A DNA stretch of 15,389 nt from Nymphaea colorata. Lineage: Eukaryota > Streptophyta > Magnoliopsida > Nymphaeales > Nymphaeaceae. The position numbers and the translations under genes were made by a program. The stretch spans positions 8,697,682-8,713,070 of the forward strand of contig NC_045151.1 of assembly GCF_008831285.2 (NCBI RefSeq), in the 5' to 3' direction. Positions 7,151 to 15,389 of this stretch are shown here, in pieces; position 1 is the first letter of the stretch; each line of letters opens with the position of its first letter. The notes beneath the pieces were generated by a model. That model was given only the letters and a program-made list of their open reading frames with translations. It made no database searches and was not told where the DNA came from.

Positions 7151-9483
7151 AATCGAACCAATATTTTTAGCCGAACTCCTCCTCTTGAGCACATTCTTGC
7201 TTGTTCTCTTTAGTTGTGGCTGTTGGATTGGAATTTCAGTTTGAGGGTGCATCATTCTCTTTGTAACAGTGAATAGAAGGCGTTGGTGGTGGCGGCTTGG
7301 CACGATTTCTGCCTTTTGGGGACCGACTGTATGGTTGAGGTGGCTGTTTGAGGCATCAATTCAGTTTGGACGCTTAGATTGGGGTGAGCAAAGCCTATTT
7401 GAGCTTAGATTATTGGATATTATATAGTAGAACATGTATAATTATTGCTTGAGCATGTTAGAGTTTAGAATTGATGTTTTGGGATGCATGTTAGCGATTT
7501 TGCTTTTGGGGATAATGGGGGGGTTATGATGGAGAAGCGATGATTCATGTGTGGGATGATCGCTGAAGCATGATGGATTAATTTTTGAAGCTTTAAGGAA
7601 ACATGGTAGAGATTGTGAGGTTGTGGAGAAGTTTTGGAACCGTCTTAGGGAGTGTAGCGAGGACTTCGGTGAACGGGTGTATCATGAAGTTAATTAGGGA
7701 ATATACGTATTGGGATGTGACTTGGGGTTGATGTCTTGCTTAAAGAACGTTATTGAGGAAGGAATTAGTGATGGATTGATTGATGGTTGAAGGCTTTGAT
7801 TTTTCGAGGCAACGTCAAGACGTAAAGGAGGAGGCCTATTGGAGAGCTTGTTAGTCGACACTACCTATCGACACCCTCTTGAGGCGACGACACGTGCCTC
7901 AAGGATTGTATTTTTTGTATATGTTTGTTTCTGTTTAAATGGTGTGGGTATCTAGTAGAAACCTTATTCTTGTTTATGTTTGCAGGTGCACCGGGCACAT
8001 CCCGTCGACCTTGAGTTCGAAGCTTGAGGCATTTTGAAAGAATTTGGTGAGCGCGCCATAGGTATGGCAACTTTCCAGGCAAATTCCTGCCTGGGGCAAA
8101 TGTGTGATTGGGTGCTCCTAGGATCAAGGGATCCTAGAATTGTGATGTTAATTAATTGACTGGTTTGTGAATGAGTATATGTATGTTGCTTACATGATAT
8201 GAATGAGTTAGAAAGATTATTAGTCATTCGTTTTGAAATTGTTACGCATTGGCATGTGCATGCTAGAATTGATATCTGTTTAGGACAGATGAGGCGGGGT
8301 ATCGAGTCGAGTGTCTCCTCGGCCCCAATTGTGCATTAGAAAGCATCATATAATGATAATTGCATAGGACAGCTACGAGCCAACCGCAGATTGAGACTAC
8401 TCTCTGTGGATTGGCTAAGTTTTTCAAAGAGGTAATTGACGTGATTGATGTGATGATTGATATGAATGTGTATGTTGTTGCATATCCATTGCCATGGGCA
8501 ATGATGCGAATGGATGTTTTGGAGGGTAGTTGTACCCGTGTGGTATGACGGCTAGCAATGACTGTTACTGTATGTATAGACCTCATGTGGAGGTAATCGG
8601 AGGTGTGGGTGCACTCGTGAAGTGTACTAGCCTCATGTGCTAGCCGACTATCTTGTGAATGTGTAACTATAATGATAAGAATGAATAACTAAGAGATGTG
8701 AGGTCAGTGGGATGTGGCTATGTGTTTGGGAGACGTCCCCCTTGTTTGCCACTGGTCTCGCCTGTCAGAGCGCAGGCGGTGCAAGGCCCCAGGGTTCTGT
8801 TGTGTGTTGTGCTTGGAGCGTTGGGCTCCCGCCTTCCCAACCTGGGTGTCCTAGGGAAGGCTGAGTATCTCACCTTGGACTTCACACATCCAGGGATGAG
8901 TGCTCTACCGCTGCAGTGGGTGAAATGGATCCATACTGTTATGGGCCACCACGGGGATTGACTCTCGGCTGTAGGCCGCCCGCGGTGTGCACGTGTGGCT
9001 TTTACGTGTCGTACTCTGACACGATATGACGATAGATGGGTTGATATTTGTTCTTTTATTTGAGCCTTACTTGAGAGGGTTTGGCATTTTCCTGGCTGGT
9101 TGCCATACTGCGAAGGCTGAGCCTTCAGTTGTTTTCTTTTTCAGGTTTTGGCGGACCCGGGGCAACAGGTTGAGCAGATGGCTTCACTCACGTCCTATTG
9201 GGGAGGTTTTGGGATTGTCGTTTGTAGTGCCGGCGCGTCATGTTTTGGTTTTATTGATGTCTTCTTTTTGTTAAACATCAATGTTATGATTTTGGGGCAT
9301 TTTGGTCATGTACATAGATGTGAATTTGTATGAAATAAAATGGTTATATAAATGAAAGTTCGCCCCATTGTTTTGAATTGCTTGGCTCATCATCTTTTTG
9401 AATTGTTGGGTAGTCACTCCTCGATGCTTTATGTTTAGAAAAAAAAAAAAAGGGTTTGTGGGTTAAAAGGTCGGGGTGTGACA

Positions 9484-10012
9484 CCAAGACGACCACAATA
9501 AGTGCATTGGAGTCTTCCCCGTCCTCCTAGACCACGACCTCTTCCTCTGCCACGAGAAGGGTATTGTGCATTTCGTCCTCCAAATGAGGCAAGTGCAAAT
9601 GGCTGTGAATTATTTGTAGATGGAGGAAGAGTAACAGTCAATCTATTTAACATGTTGAAGGCATCCTCAAGGTTGGGAAAATTTGACCTTGTAAGCATTT
9701 GAGCCTTAGCTGCAGAATAATCTGATGATAGTCCTAATAGAAATTTAACCACTATCATTTGTTCCATGTGAGATTTGAGACAATGCTTGCAAGAAGGTTT
9801 TTAAGTGTTTATCTTTTCATAAGTAAACTTCAATTTCGTAAAGTATTCGATTAAATCCATGTCACCTTGCTGCATTTGTAACAGTTCTTGCTGAACTTGT
9901 AGAATTTTGCTGATGTTCTTGTCTTCAGAGTATGTCTGCCGAAGAGAATTCCACATATCTTTAGCTGTATTATAATAACAGAGCCTAGCAGCTATATGAG
10001 GCTGAGTGCTAT
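9484..10012 (-). pseudogene. Copia gag (UBN2/Retrotran_gag type), C-terminal piece
   Basis: Read leftward from 10012 the frame gives STQPHIAARLCYYNTAKDMW, then SLRQTYSEDKN, LLQMQQGDMDLIEYFTKLK, and after a TAA at 9801-9803 MIVVKFLLGLSSDYSAAKAQ and FPNLEDAFNML. This order is typical of plant copia gag. An RG-rich stretch (RGRGRGRGLGGRGRLQ) precedes CTYCGRLG, the first half of a nucleocapsid zinc knuckle. Homology stops mid-knuckle at 9484, where the gypsy 3' LTR begins; the His and last Cys are therefore missing. The upstream part of the same gag continues beyond the solo LTR at 13004. One in-frame stop in this piece plus the insertions make it a relic. It is the most readable copia segment here. 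Confidence 0.88.
10008..10012 (+). repeat. Left target-site duplication (GCTAT) of the solo LTR
   Basis: GCTAT directly before the TGTAAC start of the LTR at 10013 is repeated exactly at 12999-13003 after its GTGACA end. Five-base duplications are the usual signature of Ty3/gypsy integration. Removing the LTR and one copy joins the copia gag frame correctly on the minus strand (Met-Asn-Ser-Thr-Gln), which confirms that this is the insertion point. Confidence 0.92.
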
Positions 10013-12998
10013 TGTAACGCTCGTTGGTTCGGCGGGTCGGGTCGAATTAAGTTCCAGACCCGGACCCGACCCTCACTCGCGTAAGGAGCCCGATGCGAGG
10101 CCCTTCTCCCTCGCCTTTCCCTTCCTTCTTCGTCGTCTCCTGGTGGTCTCCCGTGACAGCGCAGAGGGAGGAGAGTGGCGGTCGGTGTGGTGGTGGCTGG
10201 ATCGGCGACGGCAGCTGAGGCGGCGGCGCTTGGGTAAAACTCTCTCCCTCTCTCGTTCTTTGTTTCCCTTCTCCACCACTCTCATGTTCCTTAGCCCTCC
10301 CTATCAATGCTCTCTCTCTCTCTCTTCCTCTCCCTCGCCCCTCTCTTTCCCCCTTTCCGATAGCCCTCTCCAGCACGGTCCCTCTCCTTACTCTCCCACC
10401 GACTCTCTCTTCTCTCTCGTCCTCTCCCCTCACTGCCCTTCTTCCCTTTTTCTGTCTGAACCTCTCTCTCTCTGTCTTCCCTTGCCTCACGTACCCTAAG
10501 TGAGCTCGTTCTCCCCATTTTTTTTCTAATTGTTTTTCCCCTTATCCCAATCGAGCACTCCCTCACGGTTTTCAGCTTTGTTTGTTAGGATTCCAGCTTG
10601 GGAAACGTGTTTTTCCCCTCCTAGCAGCGAGTAGGCAGTGTTGGTGGTGGAGGTTTAGCACGATTTTTGGCGTTCGGGGACCGATTGATCGTTTGAGGTG
10701 ACTGTCGCAGGCGTTGCAGCAGTTCAGATTCTTGATATAGGGTGAGCGAGACCTAATCAAGCCCAAATTATTGAATATTATCTTTTAGAGCATGTATAAT
10801 TATTGTTTGTGCATGCTAGGGCTTAGAATTGATGTTTTGGGATGCATGTTAGCGATTTTGCTTTTGGAGATAATGGGGGGGTTATGATGGAGAAGCGATG
10901 ATTCATGTGTGTGATGATCGTTTAAGCATGATGGATTAATTTTCGAAGCTTTAAGGAAACATGGTAGAGATTGTGAGGTTGTGGGGAAGTTTTGGAACCG
11001 TCTTAGGGAGTGTAGCGCAGACTTCGGTGAACGGGTGTATCATGAAGTTAATTAGGGAAATATACGTATTGGGATGTGACTTGGGGTTGATGTCTTACTT
11101 AAAGAACGTTATTGATGAAGGAATTAGTGATGGATTGATTGATGGTTGAAGGCTTTGATTTTTCGAGGCAACGTCAAGACGTAAAGGAGGAGGCCTATTG
11201 GAGAGCTTGTTAGTCGACACCCTCTTGAGGCGACGACACGTGCCTCAAGGATTTTATTTTTGTATTTGTTCGTTTCTGTTTGAATGGTGTAGGTATCTAG
11301 TAGAAACCTTATTCTTGTTTATGTTTGCAGGTGCACCGGGCACATCCCGTCGACCTTGAGTTCGAAGCTTGAGGCATTTTGAAGAATTTGGTGAGCGCGC
11401 CACAGGTATGGCAACTTTCCAGGCAAATTCCTGCCTGGGGCAAATGTGTGATTGGGTGCTCATAGGATCAAGGGATCCTAGGATTGTGATGTTAATTGAT
11501 TGACTGTTTTGTGAATGAGTATATGTATGTTGCTTACATGATATGAATGGGTTAGAAAGATTATTAGTCATTCGTTTTGAAATTGTTACGCATTGGCATG
11601 TGCATGCTAGAATTGATATCTGTTTAGGACAGATGAGGCGGGGTATCGAGTCGAGTGTCTCTTCGACCCCAATTGTGCATTAGAAAGCATCATATAATGA
11701 TAATTGCATAGGACAGCTACGAGCCAATAGCAGATTGAGACTACTCTCTGTGGATTGGCTAAGTTTTTTCAAAGAGGTGATTGACGTGATTGATGTGAGG
11801 ATTGATGTCATGATTGATATGAATGTGTATGTTGTTGCATATCCATTGCCATGGGCAATGATGCGAATGGATGTTTTGGAGGGTAGTTGTACCCGTATGG
11901 TATGACGGCTAGCAATGACTGTTACTGTATGTATAGACCTCATGTGGAGGTAATCGGAGGTGTGGGTGCACTCGTGAAGTGTACTAGCCTCATGTGCTAG
12001 CCGACTATCTTGTGAATGTGTAACTATAATGATAAGAATGAATAACTAAGAGATGTGAGGTCAGTGGGATGTGGCTATGTGTTTGGGAGACGTCCCCCTT
12101 GTTTGCCACTGGTCTCGCCTGTCAGAGCGCAGGCGGTGCAAGGCCCCAGGGTTCTGTTGTGTGTTGTGCTTGGAGCGTTGGGCTCCCGCCTTCCCAACCT
12201 GGGTGTCTTAGGGAAGGCTGAGTATCTCACCTTGGACTTCACACATCCAGGGATGAGTGCTCTACCGCTGCAGCGGGTGAAATGGATCCATACTGTTATG
12301 GGCCACCACGGGGATTGACTCTCGACTGTAGGCCGCCCGCGGTGTGCACGTGCCTGTGTTGCACCCATAGGAACTGTTAATGCACTAAAGTTAATGAAAA
12401 TGTAATGTGTTTGATAGAATGCATGTGACTGACGTATATGTGATTGATATGAATGCAAGTGTTATGTTTAAGCATTTCGCATGTGACCGATGTTGTGTTA
12501 GTGTGGCCATCAAGTGGCTTTTACGTGTCGTACTCAGCCACGACATGACGATAGATGGGTTGACATTTGTTCTTTTATTTGAGCCTTACTTGAGAGGGTT
12601 TGGCATTTTCCTGGCTGGTTGTCATACTGCGAAGGCTGAGCCTTCAGTTGTTTTCTTTTTAAGGTTTTGGCGGACCCGGGGCAACAGGTTGAGATGATGG
12701 CTTCACTCACGTCTTATTGGGGAGGTTTTGGGATTGTCGTTTGTAGTGCCGGCGCGTCATGTTTTGGTTTTATTGATGTCTTCTTTTTGTTAGGCATCAA
12801 TGTTATGATTTTGGGGCATTTTGGTCATGCACATAGATGTGAATTTGTATGAAACAAAATGGTTATATAAATGAAAGTTCGCCCGATTGTTTTGAATTGC
12901 TTGGCTCATCGTCTTTTTGAATTGTTGGGTAGTCACACCTCGATGCTTTATGTTTAGAAAAAAAAAGGGTTTGTGGGTTAAAAGGTCGGGGTGTGACA
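10013..12998 (+). mobile_element. Solo LTR of a Tekay-like gypsy element (2,986 bp) inserted in copia gag
   Basis: It starts TGTAACGCTCGTTGG and ends GGGGTGTGACA, and is flanked by the perfect 5-bp duplication GCTAT. No internal gypsy sequence is attached, so the body was most likely removed by LTR-LTR recombination. It is homologous along its whole length to the 3' LTR at 6609-9483: the first 810 bp or so are clearly diverged, while about 10824 to the end is roughly 96% alike by eye. It keeps a 162-bp stretch (12353-12514) that the other copy has lost, has a 12-bp tandem expansion near 11790-11815, and carries AACAAA in place of the AATAAA seen in the other copy. It is an independent insertion, because its duplication is complete and unrelated to the flank of the other LTR. 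No genes are present. Confidence 0.93.
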
Positions 12999-13003
12999 GC
13001 TAT
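12999..13003 (+). repeat. Right target-site duplication (GCTAT) of the solo LTR
   Basis: The exact second copy of GCTAT, directly after the GTGACA end of the LTR and pairing with 10008-10012. Confidence 0.92.
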
Positions 13004-13118
13004 TCATAAGTCAAGCACTAATTATGTTGTTTTCTTCCTCCCACCGTGCATACTTGCCAATTTTTTCTGTTGGTTCATCTTCTTCTATTATATATTTCTT
13101 TCCATGTCTAACGACTGA
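13004..13118 (-). pseudogene. Copia gag, more N-terminal piece, right of the solo LTR
   Basis: The minus strand reads RHGKKYIIEEDEPTEKIGKY, then ARWEEENNIISA, a stop and LMNS, running straight into the gag piece at 10012 once the solo LTR and one target duplication are ignored. The pattern (KKxYI, W..E....I..WL..S) is the usual N-terminal part of plant copia gag. The TGA (plus-strand 13011-13013) stands where Trp is normal. Convincing homology fades near 13105-13118, where a different plus-strand sequence begins. The first part of gag and its 5' LTR are not recognisable here. Confidence 0.75.
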
Positions 13119-13122
13119 TAGC

Positions 13123-13329
13123 ATGAAAGTTCATCAACCTCTTCATGCATTAGCTTACAATCTAAATCCTACTATTAGATTTTCTATTGCATTTAAAAAG
13201 GACAGATAAGTCATGCATGGTTTGCTAAATTATGTTGAAGAGTTAAGTGACAGATTCCAGAGCATAAGATATTGTGCACAATTAATTGGATTTTTATGTA
13301 ATTATATAGGAGATATGGTACTAAGCTAG
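13123..13329 (+). pseudogene. Possible hAT-type transposase fragment
   Basis: The plus strand reads MKVHQPLHALAYNLNP, a weaker stretch to a TAA at 13207-13209, then in the same frame VMHGLLNYVEELSDRF, ending at TAG 13327-13329. The combination 'PLHA-AY-LNP' followed some 20 residues later by 'V-GLLN--E-L' resembles the region before the dimerisation domain in plant hAT-like transposases. No BED finger, catalytic residues or terminal inverted repeats were found, and the match is short. It could be chance or some other repeat. Confidence 0.3.
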
Positions 13330-13794
13330 GCCATACGAGCCACGACAACCATGCCTCTAGGTCACTACACAAAAAAATTTAATTTACTTTTCATTTGTTA
13401 TCTTTTTTGTTGTTTTATTTTTATATGATGAATGTTTTTGCCCAGCATGTTGAAGAGAACCATGCATCATCTCCCATAGTTGAGGTGTATTATCCATGGC
13501 TAATTGCAAAGTTGTTTCTCAGCCTTGCTGAAGGATGCCCTTCGAGTTGTTTGCAGCAGCAAAACAACATGAATGTGTCGAGTCGATTCCTCAAAAGGAA
13601 CCGTTAGGCAAATTCAAGGACATTACATGCACCGAGGCAAGGGAAATTTATATTCCCACCTATTTCTGGTTAGAAGGCATTGATTCCTTGCATTCCACTG
13701 CATGTACTAAATGCCAGACGCTATCAATCTGAGACTCGAATTGAAGAGTGGTTAAGCTACGACAATGTCTCCTTAGATTTAAGGTGTTTCTAGC
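13330..13794. other. Unassigned AT-rich stretch between copia gag and copia RT relics
   Basis: No domain is recognised. Short plus-strand frames exist (13395-13607 and 13535-13732) but they overlap each other, lack conserved motifs and look accidental. Just before the RT relic, NARRYQSETRIEEWLSY (about 13710-13760) might be the basic linker that precedes copia RT. CACTACACAAAAAAA near 13363 superficially resembles a CACTA transposon end, but no partner was found. Confidence 0.4.
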
Positions 13795-14835
13795 TATTTT
13801 AGCCAAGGAGGATGAACCCATGATTCCATCAAGTTGTTAACTACAGGAATTAAATTGAAGCCACAAATGATGAGACAGAATTCCACAACAAATGTGACTC
13901 TGAGGACATCATGCCTCGACCACATTATAAGAATGTTAAATGGATATACAAATCAAATCTAAACCTCACCGGGCCAATAAAACTATAAAGCATGATCCGT
14001 TGCAAAGGACTCACTCAATCAAGATTATGATGAAACAATTAATCCAGTTATAAGAATGAGAACCATTTGGATTATTTTAACCCTTGCTATTGAGAATAAA
14101 TAGTCACGGATCTGTGAATTTCACATCAAGAATATCATAGCATCACCAAATATCATAGCATCACTGGTATGCTGCAATACTTAAATTTTACCCAGACTCA
14201 TGTTGCATGTTCAATTAATCAAGTGTTCCAGTTCATGCACAAGCTGCAGACTGGTCATATGGACACAGGTAAGTGTATCCTAAGATAGTTTAAAGAAGTG
14301 CTTGGAGATGGTTTGGTTTATAGGCAAGCACTGACAGAAGAAGGAAACCATAGACTCATTGTTTATAGTGATGCAAACTGAGCAGGACAGTCTAATAAGA
14401 AACACTCTATTTCAGGATATGGTGTGTTTTTTGGGATTAACTTAGTGCCATGGAACAGTAAAGAAAAAAGCTGTGGATGGATCTAGTACTGAGGCAGCAT
14501 ATACTTCTATGGTTGCTGCCACAACTGAAGCCATATGGATTTGTCATCTGCTTACTGAAATTGGAAAGGGTTTCATAAGTGTTCTAATATGTGATGGTCA
14601 AAGCACCAAAAACATGTCTTTAATCCTGTCCACTGTAGTCGTGCCAAACACATCGACATTGACCAATATTTTCTGAACCAGAAGGTAGACAAAAAGGAGA
14701 CCAAACTTAAGTTTATTTGAACTGAAGATCAGGCCACGAATTTATTTACAGAAGGCATAACTAAGGACAGAGTTTGGATGCTTAAAGGCAAGTTGTTCAA
14801 GGTTCAAAACCAAATACAATTTCAAAGGGGTTAAA
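13795..14835 (+). pseudogene. Decayed Ty1/copia RT/RNase H relic
   Basis: Plus-strand homology is scattered over several frames. FLAILAKEDEP (about 13789-13821) and KWIYKSNLN (about 13939-13965) are the N-terminal RT region. DYDETINPVIRMRTIW and IILTLAIEN (14023-14097) follow, with a TAG after ENK where Trp is normal. The catalytic RT core with its YVDD box is absent. Sequence jumps to GMLQYLNFTQTH and NQVFQFMH (from about 14167), then RNase H: LIVYSDAN, a TGA at 14379-14381 replacing Trp, AGQSNKKHSISGYGVFF, SSTEAAYTSMVAATTEAIWI (14479-14538), KHIDIDQYF, and finally DQATNLFTEGITK (about 14730-14768). Many stops and frameshifts make this an old relic. It may be the other half of the fragment at 1-1803, since both are on the plus strand and the left piece stops just before RT. 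Confidence 0.82.
14131..14164 (+). repeat. 16-bp tandem duplication at the RT deletion point
   Basis: AATATCATAGCATCAC occurs at 14131-14146 and 14149-14164. It lies exactly where the copia RT homology skips the catalytic core, so it is probably connected with the deletion event or its repair. Confidence 0.75.
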
Positions 14836-15389
14836 AGACTCATATCTACTTGTCTTGTTGTTTTGGATTTAGATCTGCATTTAATTCAATTCAATGTTAA
14901 ACGTGTTGTGTGTCTATATCCTGTGGCAATGTAGTGGCAAGATGGTTCTTTTGTTTATTAACCATGCATTCTTCTGTTATGTAAAAGATTTACTAATTCA
15001 TAGTAAGGATGCAAACTGAATGTGGCTGCCATTGAACTGTTGACAGGGACCTCCTTTCTGCTGTCTTCTTTTCCCACACAAGACGTTTCAGGATAATCAA
15101 TTCTGACAAGCTAGTCAAATCTTGGTCTGCATGTTGATGCAACTCAAATAATCCAATGCAAAAACGGGTTCTGTCCATGTCCAAATATGATAAAAGAAGA
15201 CAAAAGGACAAATGATGATCTTATCTAGCTGATCGAACCATCAGCAAGAGAAACATTCCATTTGGTCTATCTAGTAAAGTATTGCAGAAAGTCAGTTGTA
15301 TCCAGATAAGGCTGTTCTTGAATGGTCATATTTCTTCAATCAAAGAGCTTCCTTAGTTATAGGGGACAGTTTCAAACATTAAGTTAGTG
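14836..15389. other. Non-coding tail, nothing recognised
   Basis: After the last RNase H-like residues there is a purine stretch (AAAGGGGTTAAAAG, about 14824-14837) in the place of a copia polypurine tract, but no clear TG start of an LTR follows. A minus-strand frame at 14993-15211 has no recognisable motif. The rest is AT-rich with no RNA gene, repeat array or domain that I can identify. It may include a decayed 3' LTR. Confidence 0.4.

Larger units (their letters stand above)
2200..9483 (+). mobile_element. Ty3/gypsy chromovirus (Tekay/Del type), 5'-truncated, with 3' LTR
   Basis: The parts in order are gag, zinc knuckle, protease, RT, RNase H, integrase and chromodomain, then a polypurine tract and a 2.9-kb LTR. 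RT ahead of integrase marks Ty3/gypsy, and the C-terminal chromodomain marks a chromovirus. The sequence TTTCGAGGACGAAATTT just after the stop is, from memory, a familiar feature of Tekay-like elements. The natural 5' LTR, leader and extreme gag N-terminus are missing and replaced by the unrelated short LTR and leader at 1804 to about 2190. On the right the LTR ends directly against minus-strand copia gag. The bases after it (CCAAG, 9484-9488) would be the target duplication, but no left partner exists to confirm it. The left limit is approximate. Confidence 0.88.
6609..9483 (+). mobile_element. 3' LTR of the gypsy element (2,875 bp)
   Basis: It begins TGTAACGCTCGTTG right after the polypurine tract and ends GGGGTGTGACA. 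It is collinear with the second long LTR at 10013-12998, which has nearly the same ends. The first 850 bp or so are GC- and pyrimidine-rich and differ considerably from the second LTR; from about 7466 the two are nearly identical. It lacks about 162 bp present in the other copy (after GTGCACGTG near 8994) and has 14 extra bases near 7862. Candidate signals near the 3' end are AATAAA (9334-9339), TATATAAAT (9345-9353) and an A13-14 run (about 9438-9451). Open frames inside it are low-complexity or short and are not genes. Confidence 0.9.

Noticed and set aside
6624-7244. 206-codon plus-strand open frame in the 3' LTR, and overlapping frames on both strands
   Set aside because: It is made of GGC/GAC repeats and a CT-rich tract (Gly/Asp, then Ser/Leu/Pro runs), with no domain, and lies inside an LTR.
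7861-8586. Minus-strand small frames in the LTR that recur at 11254-11943
   Set aside because: Same reason: LTR homology, with indels that change the frames between the two copies.
8698-8961. An 87-codon plus-strand frame in the 3' LTR that recurs at 12055-12318 in the solo LTR
   Set aside because: It is conserved only because the two LTRs are conserved there; no domain and no coding signature.
9996-10566. Overlapping open frames on both strands (up to 167 codons) at the start of the solo LTR
   Set aside because: The CT/GA-rich tract lacks stops in several frames by composition; the translations are Ser/Leu/Pro- or Arg/Glu-rich low complexity.
6609-12998. Reading the two long LTRs as the pair of one element with the 529-bp gag piece as its interior
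   Set aside because: The right LTR has its own perfect GCTAT duplication on both sides, and the stretch between lacks a primer site and polypurine tract; the two LTRs belong to separate insertions.
13363-13378. CACTACACAAAAAAA as a CACTA (En/Spm) transposon terminus
   Set aside because: It only partly resembles the usual CACTACAAGAAA end, and no inverted partner or transposase was found.
14993-15211. 72-codon minus-strand frame near the right end
   Set aside because: No recognisable motif, short, in AT-rich sequence; likely chance.
1-15389. CRISPR arrays, bacterial operons or a host protein-coding gene
   Set aside because: No regularly spaced short repeats, no bacterial gene organisation and no host exon structure were found; the coding content is all transposon-derived.

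Overview
This window looks like repeat-rich, probably heterochromatic DNA of a flowering plant. There are no host genes, tRNA or rRNA genes and no CRISPR array that I can support. Nearly everything recognisable is nested, broken LTR-retrotransposon sequence. The plant assignment rests on a chromodomain-bearing Ty3/gypsy polyprotein of the Tekay/Del chromovirus type, Ty1/copia gag, integrase and RT/RNase H relics, and a primer-binding site matching initiator tRNA-Met. I cannot name the species.

Layout. Positions 1-1803 hold a decayed plus-strand Ty1/copia fragment (gag zinc knuckle, protease, integrase, start of the linker to RT). It is cut at 1804 by a short LTR-like unit (1804-2091) followed by a primer-binding site (2092-2104). 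This joins a Ty3/gypsy gag-pol reading frame (2091-6560) that is open over about 1,490 codons except for one TAG at 5862-5864. A polypurine tract (6597-6608) precedes a 2,875-bp 3' LTR (6609-9483) that starts TGTAAC and ends GTGACA. The matching long 5' LTR is absent; the gag N-terminus is joined to the unrelated short LTR and leader.

Positions 9484-10012 are a minus-strand piece of copia gag. A second long LTR (10013-12998) interrupts that gag and is a clean solo LTR with a perfect 5-bp target duplication, GCTAT. The gag resumes on the minus strand at 13004 and fades near 13118. Next come a short plus-strand stretch that weakly resembles a hAT-type transposase, an unrecognised stretch, and an old plus-strand copia RT/RNase H relic (about 13795-14835) lacking its catalytic RT core. 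The last 550 bases hold nothing I recognise.

How the parts relate. The gypsy polyprotein is the only near-intact coding unit. Its parts would have supplied particle formation, proteolysis, reverse transcription, RNA removal and chromatin-targeted integration. The order of insertion is partly readable: the copia gag came first, the solo LTR landed in it and later lost its body, and the gypsy 3' LTR now abuts the same gag at its zinc-knuckle codons. The plus-strand copia at the left end belongs to the same or a very close family (21 of 23 bases match over the shared zinc-knuckle stretch) but lies in the opposite orientation. I see no unknown defence or metabolic system. The most unusual points are the exchanged 5' end of the gypsy element, the mosaic divergence between the two long LTRs, and the inverted copia pieces.
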